The notes beneath the pieces are model-generated. The model saw only the letters and a program-made list of their open reading frames with translations, had not been told where the DNA came from and did not search any database. Both the position numbers and the translations under genes were made by a program. A stretch of DNA of 64,000 nucleotides from Ostrinia nubilalis. Lineage: Eukaryota; Arthropoda; Insecta; Lepidoptera; Crambidae. Location of the stretch: NCBI RefSeq assembly GCF_963855985.1, contig NC_087099.1, positions 12,306,001 to 12,370,000 of the forward strand. Reading direction: 5' to 3'. Position 1 is the first letter of the stretch. Every line of letters starts with the position of its first letter. Shown here one piece after another: positions 1-13,400 of this stretch.

Positions 1-8
1 CTGCGCCG

Positions 9-116
9 AATTTTGTCAGTGTGTGCGTGCGCGCCGCATACGTATTGGCGCGCTCACATACGAACCGCGCTCGGTGCGTTTCTATGAAGATGACCTACTC
101 ATTTGTATTTACTCTG
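9..116 (+). repeat. Arm of a foldback MITE (family A)
   Basis: About 108 bp nearly identical to 1804-1914 and to both arms of the element at 23980-25523. The outer end reads ATTTGTATTTACTCTG. The unit may continue left of the window. Open frames across it are incidental. Confidence 0.7.
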
Positions 117-1409
117 CTAATATGTAGTGATGTGCATCCGTCACCAAGCGGTGGTTACCTGGCGTGGGCGGCGCGTCGTCGTCGCGTCGCGGGCTGGCTG
201 GCTCGGCGTCCGGTACTGGCCGCGCGAAACGTTAATGCGTTAGGTGGTGCTGGGCGGAACGTTCGGCTCACAGGTTTTATGGTGATAAGGCACACAATTT
301 AAGCCACGATAGCCGAACGGTGAAGGGGTCGGACTGGCCGACTCGTGATCCGGGGAACGCGGGTTTGGTCACCGCCGCCGCACGACTATTGTGGTGAGCT
401 CACTCGTGACACAAGCATATTTAGCTTAGTACGAGGGGCTAACGGGAGTATTAGTAATTTTTGTAATAACAAATTACTAATAATCCTTTTTTTTTTAATT
501 AACCCGGTCTAGTCAAGACTAAAAACATCATAATATAACTGCCATTTACTGCTGACCGTTGATGTAATCATAGCATCATACAACTCACAGAACTCAATTT
601 GAGTCTTCCGAGAAAAGCCTTAATATCACTCTGACCCTTGGAGTCAGTCAGTAAGAGCGCTTTTTGGACGCTATGACGTACTGACGTCTGGATAGGGTGA
701 CTAGTTATAGCTTCTATGACTTGTACAGCTGATATGTACATAATGATGTTCTAATCAACTCAACACTGATCCAATATTATAAAACAAAAGCAAGGACCTT
801 TGCAAATTAATTTACCTAGTTCAAAACTTTTAGTTGAACAGTGAGGTCGTTTTTACCTGACTGTGTCAGAAGGAATAGCAAAGTTTTCTATATTCTGGAA
901 AATTGACTTGCGCAATGTCAAGCGGTTTGTTTCAGAATAATAATTATGTATGTTAGACGTGACGAGGCTAAGTTGTGGCCTGTTACAACCTACTTGATAG
1001 AACATTGCTTACACTGTGAGATGAACGTTTTTGCCCATGTGAAAAGTTAAAGCAGTTATGAACATTTGCAACATTAGTTATATTTGTAAATCCATTAAAC
1101 CTTCAAGACAAAAATTATGCATTGGGGTGAACACTTTACGAACCAAGAAAGTGAAATTATGTGAAAAAGTTATTAAAGCAAGAACCAAAATGATAAAGCA
1201 AAAGAACTGATAAGTCGAGGGAAGAAAAAACTATGCAAGAAACCAAAATGTTAATGAATGAAAAACTTATAGTAATGAAATTGAATGGTCTTAAAAATAA
1301 GGGAACTTTAGAGACAGGAAAAAAGACAATGTATTGATGGCCTTAGTGAAGTAATTATCTTTTTGCAATATGAACAGATAGTGCAAGTAAAAAAGCGACG
1401 TATCCTCAC
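117..1409. other. Rad21 intron, no further gene seen
   Basis: Between the first bases and the Rad21 exon at 1410-1497 I see no exon with coding character. The stretch 117-480 is GC-richer and looks repeat-derived. The rest is AT-rich intron. Confidence 0.5.
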
Positions 1410-4400
1410 CGACAGAAGGCTCGTATTCCTGTGGCACGGGCGTAGGCGGTTCCATCTCTGGCGGCGGTGGCGCGGGCGTTTCTGGCGGTTGAATAGTCTG
1501 AGAAGGAATTTAAATAATTTAGTTTTGTAATAAAGTAATAATTTAGTCGTTACACTCTTGACAGGATGGTCGTTGACGTCTTGACCGTTTCAGCTCGAAA
1601 TGACAACTTCTTAAAATGTCAACTTCGCTAAAAGACAAACTCATAATGTCTATTTCTCACTATGACAAATTCGCATTTGGTCAACTTCGCATAATCTAGA
1701 AGAACTAGAACTCTAGAAATAATGAAAATAAAATATCAACAAGTATTTGTCATTATGCGAAGTTGTCATCATACATCATGGCGCAACCATGACTGGCTCC
1801 CCGCTAAATTTTGTCAGTGTGTGCGTGCGCGCCGCATACGTATTGGCGCGCTCACATACAAACCGCGCTCGGTGCGTTTCTATGAAGATAGCCTACTCAT
1901 TTGTATTTACTCTGGCATTACTCCCTCGCTACGGGAACGGGAGTATTCCCACCTCTCGTTCCCATCGCAGCAACTCCTGTGTAGCCAGGATCAACAGCTT
2001 GACCGCCAATAAAAACCCAATCAGTGAAGGTCCAGTTAAACTGTCATTGGATCGGCAACGAAATTAATCAGAAGAACATAGGAGGAGTTCGAAGTTATGG
2101 TTCAACTTCTCGACGGGTAAGGTAAAGGATAGAAAGAGATAGCAAGTATAGTTCACCTCCTCGTGTCGTCGCTTGCGGCCGCCGCGGCGCGCCCCCGTGG
2201 GCTCGGGGTCTGGAGAACGAGCTTCACCTTCCTCGCCCTCGCTGCGAAGCGTCATGTTGCGCTGGTACTTCTGCAAGTGGGAATTACACACTTCAGTACT
2301 TTTCTGATAGTTGAGAAGCCTTATTTTTATTTATTTTATTTTTCTTTATTACGGAAACAAACAGCATGAATTGATACGTGAACTTAAAAAATAAAAACAG
2401 TACAGTAGCCTAATCAGTTCCCACAGATAAACTTTACAAGTTAATCGAAAATTATGCAGAGTACGAGCAACTTAAAATCACAAAATATAAAAAAATGCAC
2501 AAAAAAGTTACATTCTTATGTGGACTAAAAAAATATTTATAATAATAAAGTTTGAAATCTATAAACCCTTCAATAGGCGACGAAACTACGCCAACTTCAA
2601 ATGAAATATGTCGATTATTGAAACTAGGAGTCCTAATTTATTTGGCAAATGAGCTCTTAATCTAACAGGGATTTGATCAGATGGACTGTGAGAGACAGTG
2701 TGTGGTAGCTAGACCACATAGCGCGATTATGATTGTTAGATTACTCCTTCAGGCAACGATTTGGCGCGCATTTTTTCGATACGTCACAGAAATACTTTAC
2801 TCCAGGTTTTGCGTCCCAAATCATTATTTTAACCTGCTCTACTATGATAATTTTGACTTTGCTACACATAAAATTAAATAAATAAAGACCTACTATATCC
2901 TGGTCTGTGAGCACGTAGAATTTTGTCCAATGACCCCAAGCTACCCATCCTTATCGCTCGCGCGTAATTATGTTGCTGTCGCTTTCGCACACTCACTGCG
3001 GGCGTCCGTCGCGACGTCACGACTGTCTGTGCGACGGGCGCCCGCTAGGAGCTAGGACCGATAAGGATGGGTAGCTTGGGGTCATTGGATAAAATTCTAC
3101 GTGCTCACAGACCGGGCTTTAGAGCCAAGTTCTTGCTTACCTTGAACAGTACTCGCGAGGGTATCGGCCTGGCAGGCAACGTGAACAGTTTCTCCACGCC
3201 CCCAGTCTCCTTCCAATGCATAAGGCGGCGCGTGGGGGGAGCCAGGTCCAAAGTGGTCACAATGTCTGAAGTATTGCTGAGCTGGTTCTTCATCTCTTCA
3301 CCAGATATGTTCTTCACTTCGTCCACGATGAGCTTGCGCTTGCGTTTTGTTTTGGTTATGCCTGTGGAGTTTTGGTAGTGTTAGTAACTGAAGACATGGA
3401 ATTTATATCTTGTCTAGTTAGGGGTAATCCCTAAAGAATCGTATGAGTGGTTGACATGATCCTTAGCTACGAGGGAATGAGAACAAGTCGCTTTTTTCAA
3501 CTATTTGCTTTGGACGATATTATAATAATGTTCTTTATCATTATCAATTTCCACTAGGGCGTATTGGGGCGCCATAAAATTGCGTACAAATAATTTAAAT
3601 GTGCACAGCTTTAGTTTTGTTAATTCGGACAGATGTGTCATCATCATCATTTCAGCCTATGGCAATCTACTAAGCCCCAAGAAATACCATGATATTGATA
3701 TACCATCTCCCGTTTGTCATCCAGTAGCTGACAGATATGTATCACCACAAATGTTTGCCTTACACACAGGCTATACAGCCAAAAAGGGAAACAAGGCAAA
3801 CACAAACACTAGACTCGTCTTACCCTTGAGCACGGTAGCGTCTACAGGCGCCAAAGCGAAGGACTCCTCGTCGTTATTGAGTAGGGTGGTGTTGTCCCCG
3901 GCCGCCTCCTCTTGGGCTATCGCCGGTGACGGTACCACTGCATCCTCTGCTGCTTGACCGTCCACCTCCTACGTCATAATTAACATAATAACGTTAGCAC
4001 TCGCTATAAATAGAATAGTTATTAAAGCTAGGCCTTTACTGAGTCAGTGCCGGAGCTATGGGAGCGGCACGAAAGTATACAATTCTGAAGCAGATCTGAA
4101 GTCTCGCTGACGTTTGACGTCACGAAAACATCCTCCCGTGCCGCTCCCGTACCTCACTGATTCAGTTATCTATACCCCTTACTAATAAAAAGTTACACTC
4201 TTGTTGAACACTGTTTTAGAATGTTATTTCCGCACTAAGGCGATTATCACACTGCACCGCGCTCCGCCGCGGTCTGCGTGGCTACATTATAAAAAATCCC
4301 GCGCGCAGACGCGTTGTCAGTGTGTTGTGCCGCGCGTGTTTTTATACAAACTGAGGTACCTGCATACAATGATTAAATCTGTCGTCCCGCGTACCGCAGC

Positions 4401-7400
4401 GGAGCGCGGTGCAGTGTGATAATCGTCTAAACCTCAATTTAAAACACTGTTCAACCAGCGTGTAAGTTTTGTTAGTAAGGGTTTTGGAACATAGATACAA
4501 AATAGGTATATTAGAACACAAGAGAAAGAAAGAGGTATATTACCATGGGCCTGACGGACGGCGGGCGCGGCACGATGGCGGGCGGCGGCATGAGGTCCGC
4601 CGGGTCCTCCAGCGGCCGCGGCGTCTCGTGCGGCGGGACCCGCCCCAGCTGCGACAACATACTAACGCTTACCATGGGCCTGACGGACGGCGGGCGCGGC
4701 ACGATGGCGGGCGGCGGCATGAGGTCCGCCGGGTCCTCCAGCGGCCGCGGCGTCTCGTGCGGCGGCGACCCGCCCCAACTGGAACAATTATTATAGTCGT
4801 TTTAATTACTAAAATAAAGATATACCAAATTTTCTTGTCTAGCAGGTCTCAATCTGACGGATTAAAGGTACTCCCGAAGCTTGGATTCATCAGCATTTAC
4901 ATGTTATTGTTTGCGTACAGGTAATGATTTGCGTATGTACACCATTTACACATACAACTTGATTGTGTACATATCCCGGATATTACACAGATGCATATTA
5001 ACGTGCATTCTAGCACATAAATACATTAATTTATTTATTAATTAACTAATAAAACAAGATAAAAACATCGTAATTTTTTTTTAAAAGTGTGATGCCAAAT
5101 TTAAAAGAACCTCGCTCAGCACAAACCATGACTTGCGTAGCACAATCATGTTTATGACGCTGGTTTTCAGTGTATGCCAGAGTTTATCTCGAAGGGCCGT
5201 CCTATATGCCTGTGCTGCAGATTTTGAACCTGTGCTTCCCACGTGCACACAAGTACCTGTGTGTGCTACAACGTACTTGTGCTGGGCTATAGACGTACCT
5301 GTGCTGCGGAGAATTGCCGGCATCATAGTGGTCGCCCATATCGTCATCCGAGTCGGGCGCGTCAGCCGCTGCCGTCGCGTCGTCACCCGCCTCGGCCGCT
5401 GCCACGCCAGCTGCGTCGATCTCAGCCTAAAGATAAAAGACGTAAGGTTGATATTTGTATGTCAGTTATTCTGCGCTGTGTTAGCCGGCTGCGTCGATCT
5501 CAGCCTAAAGACATAAGACGTAAGGTTGACATTTGTATATCAGTTATTCTGCACTGTTAGCCGACTGCGTCGATCTCAGCCTAAAGACAAAGCAGGTAAG
5601 GTTGATATTCATATATTAGTTAATTTGCTGCGCTGTGTTTTTCGGATGCAATCTCAGGTTAGTCAGGTCTCAGTAAGGTTGACATTTCGATAGCAGTTAT
5701 ATTGTGTGTTAGAAAAGTAGATTAATCAACTGATGAAAGATTGTAACATCTGGATAAGTCATCTCTTTACAATATTTAACAGTTTTTTAACTTGATTTTG
5801 TTTGAATTTCAAATTAAAATCATCAGATCGTATTTAGGCGAAATAAGCTATTTCGCACTTATCTGAGAAGCGATACTTTCTGCTCAAGAATTACGTTATG
5901 GCAAATTTGAGCAACATAACTTCAACCAATAACTGAGATAAAGTACGGCCAACTAGCAGCGATACAAAAGGTCGATACGACTGTCGAGTTGACAATGTAT
6001 TGTCTCTTCCCATCTTGTGTATTTGTCGTAATGTCTCGTTCTCCCGCCAAAATACGTCAAAGTCAGACGGGTTCGTCAACATTCGGACATAAATTTTAGT
6101 ATAGGAACATAGTTGTTGCAAAGCACCCCTGCTATTCCTAATGACCATGACATTGGGTTTGTTTACATTTGGTATCGCTTCTCGTTGGCCGTACTATAGG
6201 TTGTCTATTCAAAGACAAAGAAAGATCAAACCCATAATTTATTTTACACTCTAAGCCAAGTACATAAGGTTCAAAACAGTATACTAAGCGTTTCGACGAC
6301 TCTTTTATAATGCGAACAGCTAGGGACTGGAATTCGCTGCCTACTGCTGTATTTCCTGAACACTATAATCCGGGCGTTTTCAAGGCGAGAGTGAATAGGC
6401 ACTTACAGGGCAGATATGTACCATCCTAGACTGCATCTCACTTAACACCAGGTTGCGGTCAAATACCTGCCTTGTCTAGCATAAAAAAAAGATCGTATTT
6501 AGGCGAACAAGCTTTTTCGCACTTATATACTTCAACCAATAACTTAGAAAAGTTAACTTTCTATTCAAAGACAAAGAAAGATCAAACCCATAATTAATTT
6601 TACACTCTAAGCCAAGTACATAAGGTTCAAAACAGTATACTAAGCGTTTCGACGACTCTTTTATAATGCGAACAGCTAGGGACTGGAATTCGCTGCCTAC
6701 TGCTGTATTTCCTGAACACTATAATCCGGGCGTTTTCAAGGCGAGAGTGAATAGGCACTTACAGGGCAGATATGTACCATCCTAGACTGCATCTCACTTA
6801 ACACCAGGTTGCGGTCAAATACCTGCCTTGTCTAGCATAAAAAAAAGATCGTATTTAGGCGAACAAGCTTTTTCGCACTTATATACTTCAACCAATAACT
6901 TAGAAAAGTTAACTTTCTATTCAAAGACAAAGAAAGATCAAACCCATAATTAATTTTACACTCTAAGCCAAGTACATAAGGTTCAAAACAGTATACTAAG
7001 CGTTTCGACGACTCTTTTATAATGCGAACAGCTAGGGACTGGAATTCGCTGCCTACTGCTGTATTTCCTGAACACTATAATCCGGGCGTTTTCAAGGCGA
7101 GAGTGAATAGGCACTTACAGGGCAGATATGTACCATCCTAGACTGCATCTCACTTAACACCAGGTTGCGGTCAAATACCTGCCTTGTCTAGCATAAAAAA
7201 AAAGATCGTATTTAGGCGAACAAGCTTTTTCGCACTTATCTGCAACATTACTTCAACCAATAACTTAGAAAAGTTAACTTTCTATTCAAAGACAAAGAAG
7301 AATCAAACCTATAATTATTTTAAGACCTTAACACAGTCTGATAAGGTTCAAAACAGTACCTGCAACGACTGCGGCTGTGCTCCCGCGCCGGTCATGCCAG

Positions 7401-10400
7401 GCGTGGCGCCTGCGCCGCCGGCGCCCGCCGACACGTCGCCGAATAAGTCGCCCTCGAACAGACCGCCTGCGTCTGCTAAAGGAGAACATTACGTAGATAT
7501 AGACATAATTTTTGTAGTACAGTGAGCGTCAAATAGTTACGGGACACCCAAAGAACCTAGCCAATAAGTTCGCAACAGGTTTTTGTTACAGAGTGATAGA
7601 TAGACCCAAAACTACGTAAACAGCGTAACGGAGTAGCCTTGCAGAGTTAAGACACCCGCCGCACTGGCCACGCCTGGTCCTTAGCACTCTTAGGCGGTTA
7701 TCACACTGCGCCGCGCTCCGCCGCGGAGCGCGTGATTTTCATATAAAAAATCACGCGCGCGGACGCGTTATCAGTGTGAAGTGCCGCGCGTGTTTTCTAT
7801 ACAAACTGAGGTACTTGCATACAATAATTAAATCTGTCGCCCCGCGCTCCGCGGCGGAGCGCGGCGCAGTGTGATAACCGCCTTATGCCTGTTTTCACCA
7901 TCAATCCCTAATTTTTAAGTGACCCCTAAGAAAACAAAATGCCTGTTACGTGCAGTGGGTAGACACTTCTCATACAAAAACTAGTCTCTATATGTAGCAA
8001 TTGATATACAACCTTATCCCTTAAGCAATAAAGTGCATTTTGGATTGATTTCACTATAGCAGGGGAACCCGCGGATCAATACCACCATACTAAAAATAAT
8101 TGTTAGTGTCCTTATGTTGGTAGTATTGTTAGTTTGACAAAAGAAAAAAAATGTCTGTCAATTGAGTTTGAGTTTTTAACCGGCGAATTGATTCGTGTGA
8201 AGTTATTTTCTCAGATTTGGTGCAATATTACTGTAAATAAACTTTTCTGTCGTTTACGTTGAGTTGATTAAGTTCCTCCGTATCGGGCGTGATAAAGTTT
8301 GCTGTTCAGTGTTATGTTTTTTTGTGAGATAGAGACTTTTAAATAAGCTGTGTTTCAACTTCTACAGAAGTTTAAACTCTTATTTACTTTTCTGTTTAAT
8401 GGGTATGTTATCTACTTACTTGAAATATTAGATCTATTACAAATCTATTATTCATTAAAAACAACCCTATGTGATGAAAATGTAAATGTACTTTCAAAAC
8501 TGGTAAATGCATGAACCAGGGCATTGACACTGGTTGGAGAGAAATTATAGGCTTTGTTTAATTAATACCTATTTCATTTTAGGCTTCTACTGATAATGGA
8601 GAGTAGAAACAACAAGAAGTGCGTTATTTGTAATAAGAGGCGAAGTCGTGGTGGATCACCCTTACTTTTGAGTAGGTTTCCTCTGGATTCTGACCGGTAA
8701 GTTTCTAATAACACTAATTTATTACAAGATAATTTTACTGATTGTGTAAACTTAAAGGCTGGGATTAATATTTTTAATCATACAGTAAATAACCATAACC
8801 AATTTTTAATTTCAGTATTTTGTTTCGTACTCTGTAGGTAAATGAATTGCATAACAATACTAAAAGAAATTAGTTGATGAATAAATTTCAGTTTGTTATT
8901 CTTTTTCTTTTCTAATAGGTATTTCTTATTTCAGTTGTCGAATGTGGGTTAAAAATGCTGGCATAGAAGACTTAGCATATGTACCTATTGAAAAGTTACA
9001 CCAACTGAAGTTTGTTTGTGGTGGGCACTTCACTCCTGAATCCTTCAATGCCAAAGGAACTCGGCTGAAGAACTCAGCTATTCCAACACTGGAATTGAGC
9101 AATCCCATCTTGCCAGATGAAGTTTTGACAGAGTTTCCTCTTCATGTAAAAGACTCCAATAAAGAAAACCTCAAGACAGGTATGATGATGACTTCAATTA
9201 TTTTTTTTAAATTTAATTTACTATCTATCAATTTTTCTGAATTATTTAGATGTCTTAATTAATTTTCTTTGGTTTCCAAAACAAACCAACCGAATGCAAT
9301 TTAACAAGGTTCTTTCTTTGTAACCACAAACATGTGTTGTATGCTTATCAATAAATAATGTATAATTTCAATTATTAATTATATCTATACTTTGTTACAG
9401 TTCTTTATGATCATTCATATTGCATTCCAAAGAAGTCAAATCCAGTTGAACGAGGTATGTTTATCTAAAATTATACTAATAATATAAAAAGGAAATATTT
9501 AATTGTTTGTTTGTATTTGATCGGCTCCGTAACTCGAAGCCAAGATAGCCTAAAGTGCGGATAAGAACCCCACAGCTTGAATATTGTAGTAATCCCACTC
9601 GTAACACAATTTAGCTTAGAATGTGTGTTGAGTTAGAGGGACTTTAGTAATTTGTGTAATACAAATTCTTCAAAAAAAGTACCGGACCAATTTGAAAAAT
9701 GTTAGGCAATCTACATTAATTAGCCAGGTCAGCTAGTTTAATAATATTTATAAGCTAGTAATTTTTAATGTGAGCAAGACATGTACTAGACTGATTGTAC
9801 CCTAAAGTTGGGTAAGAACGTGACATTTTATTACCCAATTTACATTTCATTATCTGCTTTCAGTTCCCCTTACAAGTACAACCAAACAACTAAATTCAAC
9901 ATGTTTGGGAGCTGTGGATATACCAGATTCTGGTATTTCTGCGAAAACAACTTTTGAACCTCTTCCTTCTACTTCCAATGCACCAGAACATATGACCTAT
10001 AAACCCATTACTCATGGTAAGTGTACAAACTAATTATTTACCTTCTAAAATATGCCTTCCCTCAAACTAAAGAATGCTACCCTGGATGCGTTCTGCAGTC
10101 TGCAGTCAGGTCAAAATGAACTTATATGTACAACATTCTAGGTTTCTGTACATTTTATATTAATGCGATTTGACCGTGCGGATACGAACAAAGAACGCAA
10201 AGCACACGTGACTGATTGCCTTATCACGACCACTTACAGATTGTCTTGACATACCCGCAGACCGCATCCAGAATGCAGAACATTAAAACCTCTAAATGCC
10301 TTTAATTTAATATTATGTCATTGTTATTGAAGGTGGGCCCACACTTCATATTTTATGAGAAGAGCTATCATTATCCTGTCTTTGCATTTTTTTAAAACTT

Positions 10401-13400
10401 GATAATGATTGATTGATTTGGAAATAATATGTTTCATAAAACAACAAAATAAATTTTAAACTAATTTGCATATTTATAATATTTCAGATGATAAAAACAT
10501 TTGCCATCAAGATGCACAGGCAGAAATATTAGTCCACAGTTATAAAAGACCTAAGAAAAACATTGAAATGAAAGGTAAGATAAAACATACCTAATTTAAA
10601 AAACTAAGTAAAATTGCTGATTAATTAACCAATATTCAATTCAATTTGCTTTAATGTTGTTTTTTTTACTAATGGAAATATTTTTATTACAGACACTTCA
10701 TCAACATTTACAATTAAAGAGAAGAGGCTTTGGCGACAGTTACAAAATGCAAAAAAAACAATAAGGAATATAGCGAAGTCAAGAGTGAATTTAGACAAGT
10801 TAGATTCGGAAGTGCTGACATCGTTAGTAAAGGATGTAGTGCAGAATAACAAAAAAAAGTCACAAGGAAAAAGGTGGACTTTAGCCAACAAAATATATGC
10901 TTTGGCTATATTTAAACGGTCCCCTAAAGCATACCGCTATATGCAAAAGCTGTTTACGCTACCAAGCACTAAAACGCTCCAAAGGATTTTAAAAAATATA
11001 CCAATGGAGCCTGGTATAAATAAAAATATAATTGATATGTTAGAGGCAAAAGCATCAAGTATGCCAAAGGAAAATAAATATTGCTCGTTAATATTTGACG
11101 AGATGGCGTTAAAGAAACGGATAATTTATAACGAAATTGCTGATAAAGTGGATGGCTACGTGGATTATGGAGAGGGCGAGAACATGGGACGAGAAAAGAA
11201 AATTGCAGACCATGCGTTAGTGTTTATGATACAGGGTGCTAAACATAAATACAAACAATATATTGCGCACTATTTTGTGGAAGGCACAATATCAACAGCA
11301 AAATTGGCAAATATTATATCGGACATCATCAAAAAATTAAAAGAAATCAGATTTATGGTTCTAACAACAGTTTGTGATCAGGGATCTACAAATATAGGAG
11401 CTCTTAACATGTTAAAAAGAAACTGTGGACAAGGCATAGATAGCAACTTTTTCTCTGTAAATAATGACAAAATTTTTATAATCTATGACATCCCTCACTT
11501 GTTCAAATCATTACGAAACAATTTCTTTAAAAGTGGAAATATGTCTTTCGATGGAAAAATTGCACAATGGAGGCATTTGGTAGTTGCAGAAGAACACAAC
11601 AGAAATTTTTTAAATTTTAAAAAACTGAATAGTACCATTGTAAATCCAACATTCAAAACTAAGATGAGGGTGAAGTATGCTGCGCATGCTCTGAGTAATA
11701 CCGTGGCAGCTATTTTAAAAATGATGGCATGGAAAGAAGTTTCTGATTGCAATGATACAGCATTTGTGATTGAACAGTTAGATAAACTATTTGATTGTAC
11801 AAATGGTCCATCATCTTTAAATGACGTAAAGAAAGGGATCCAGGAAAATGTTTCCACATCAAGTAATCACATTGAGTCTTGGACCTTTTATACTGATAAG
11901 TTAAAAACCATAAAATTTATAACAGCAGAAAACACGATACTAAAAAATGTTAAATGCGTAAAGGGATATCAAATATCTATCAAATCCTTAAACGATATTT
12001 GGGAAAAGTTAAAGAATGAAGGGTTTAAATATATGAACCTTAGACAGTTTAACCAAGACTCTCTGGAAAACTTATTTGGAATCATTAGGCAACACAGTGT
12101 AACCAATAGAAATCCCACTATCACGCACTTTACTGCAGCGCTTAAAACAAGCATGGTTACTGGGCTGAAAGTGCCTCATAGCAGAAGTGCTAATTGTGAA
12201 GCAGACAACAATAAACATATGCTGGAATATAAAGACATTTTAAAAACTAATTTAAAAACAACAGAAATAAAAATTAATGTTCAAGATTCCACAGACACTG
12301 AATTTTATCCTGTGTTGTCTATCCCGGACCCTGAAAACTTAGAACAGCCCATTGAAAATTTGTGTAGCCTTGAAAACCAACCAGTAGTATATGTAAGCGG
12401 GTATTTAGCTGCCAAACTATTACAGAACAGTTCTTGTTTAATTTGTGAAGAGTGTTTGAGCGTGAAAACTCCTGTTGACAATGATTTGTATGCATATATA
12501 TCTCTTCGCGAATGGTGGCATGATAAAAAAAGTCTCGTTTATCCAACAATTCAATTATGTACCACCGTAAATGAAGCTAAACAATTTTATCATGACCATA
12601 TTGCCGACCAGATATTATATGGAAAATGTTGGAAAATTCATTTTCTTAATGTTGACTACAAATTGTAATTTTAGTTGGTTTAAATGTCAACAACATAATA
12701 AAGAAATTTATGATAAGATGTTTAAAATATTAAGTTACCTTTTTCTAAGAAAAAGTTGTAAAATCATTAATGACAGCTTCATAAAAAGTGAAAACAATTT
12801 TGCTGACAAAAGTAAAAAAGCACAGCAACAAAGCATTGAAAAGTAATCTTGAGGCTGAGGTTCGATCAGCTGATAAGAAAAATAAAAAGATGTTTATAAA
12901 TAAAAATCCTATTTTTTCTTAGAAAAAGTTGTGAAAATAAAAGTTTACAAAATTATCATTTCTGTACTTTGTTATAATTTTCAATAATTCCTCATGCCTA
13001 CAACTGCTATGTCATGTTCAATACTTATTGTAATATACCTATTTTATTTCGGAATAAATAATTTACGTTACAAAACTTCGTTTTACTTACACATAGTATA
13101 AAATAAAAATAGTAATCATTAAAATATTGAAGGTTCCTATACTAGATATCGATATGCAATTACAACCCTAGCAAAGTATCGATAATCGATAAGTTATTTC
13201 GAACGTCACTAATACTGTCAGAAAATAAGGCATTATGTTGGTAGCTCCGCCTGTAGTTTGTGCGGTTGGTAAAGATTTGCGGGTCGTTCTCTAAAATGCA
13301 TATGTGTGCGTGAGCTCAAAAAATATCTATGGAGTGCCGTCTCTTACTCTTTTATGCTCTTTGGTTACGTGTTACCATAGGGGTCACTTAAAAATTAGGG

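Noticed and set aside
4649..4672. A 24-nt GT..AG intron between the two Rad21 exon copies
   Set aside because: Too short for spliceosomal removal, and the frame is open straight through.
4469..4924. Plus-strand ORF of 151 codons with two repeated halves
   Set aside because: It is the antisense shadow of the duplicated GC-rich Rad21 exon; the minus strand has matching splice phases and family motifs.
5891..6148. Minus-strand 85-codon ORF
   Set aside because: Lies almost wholly inside a MITE with clear inverted termini and has no family signature.
6205..7281. CRISPR-like array
   Set aside because: The units are 356-bp direct repeats without short repeats and unique spacers, in a eukaryotic intron, and contain LINE sequence.
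11495..12549. Minus-strand ORFs inside the transposase exon
   Set aside because: They lie fully within the 627-codon plus-strand frame and show no domain.
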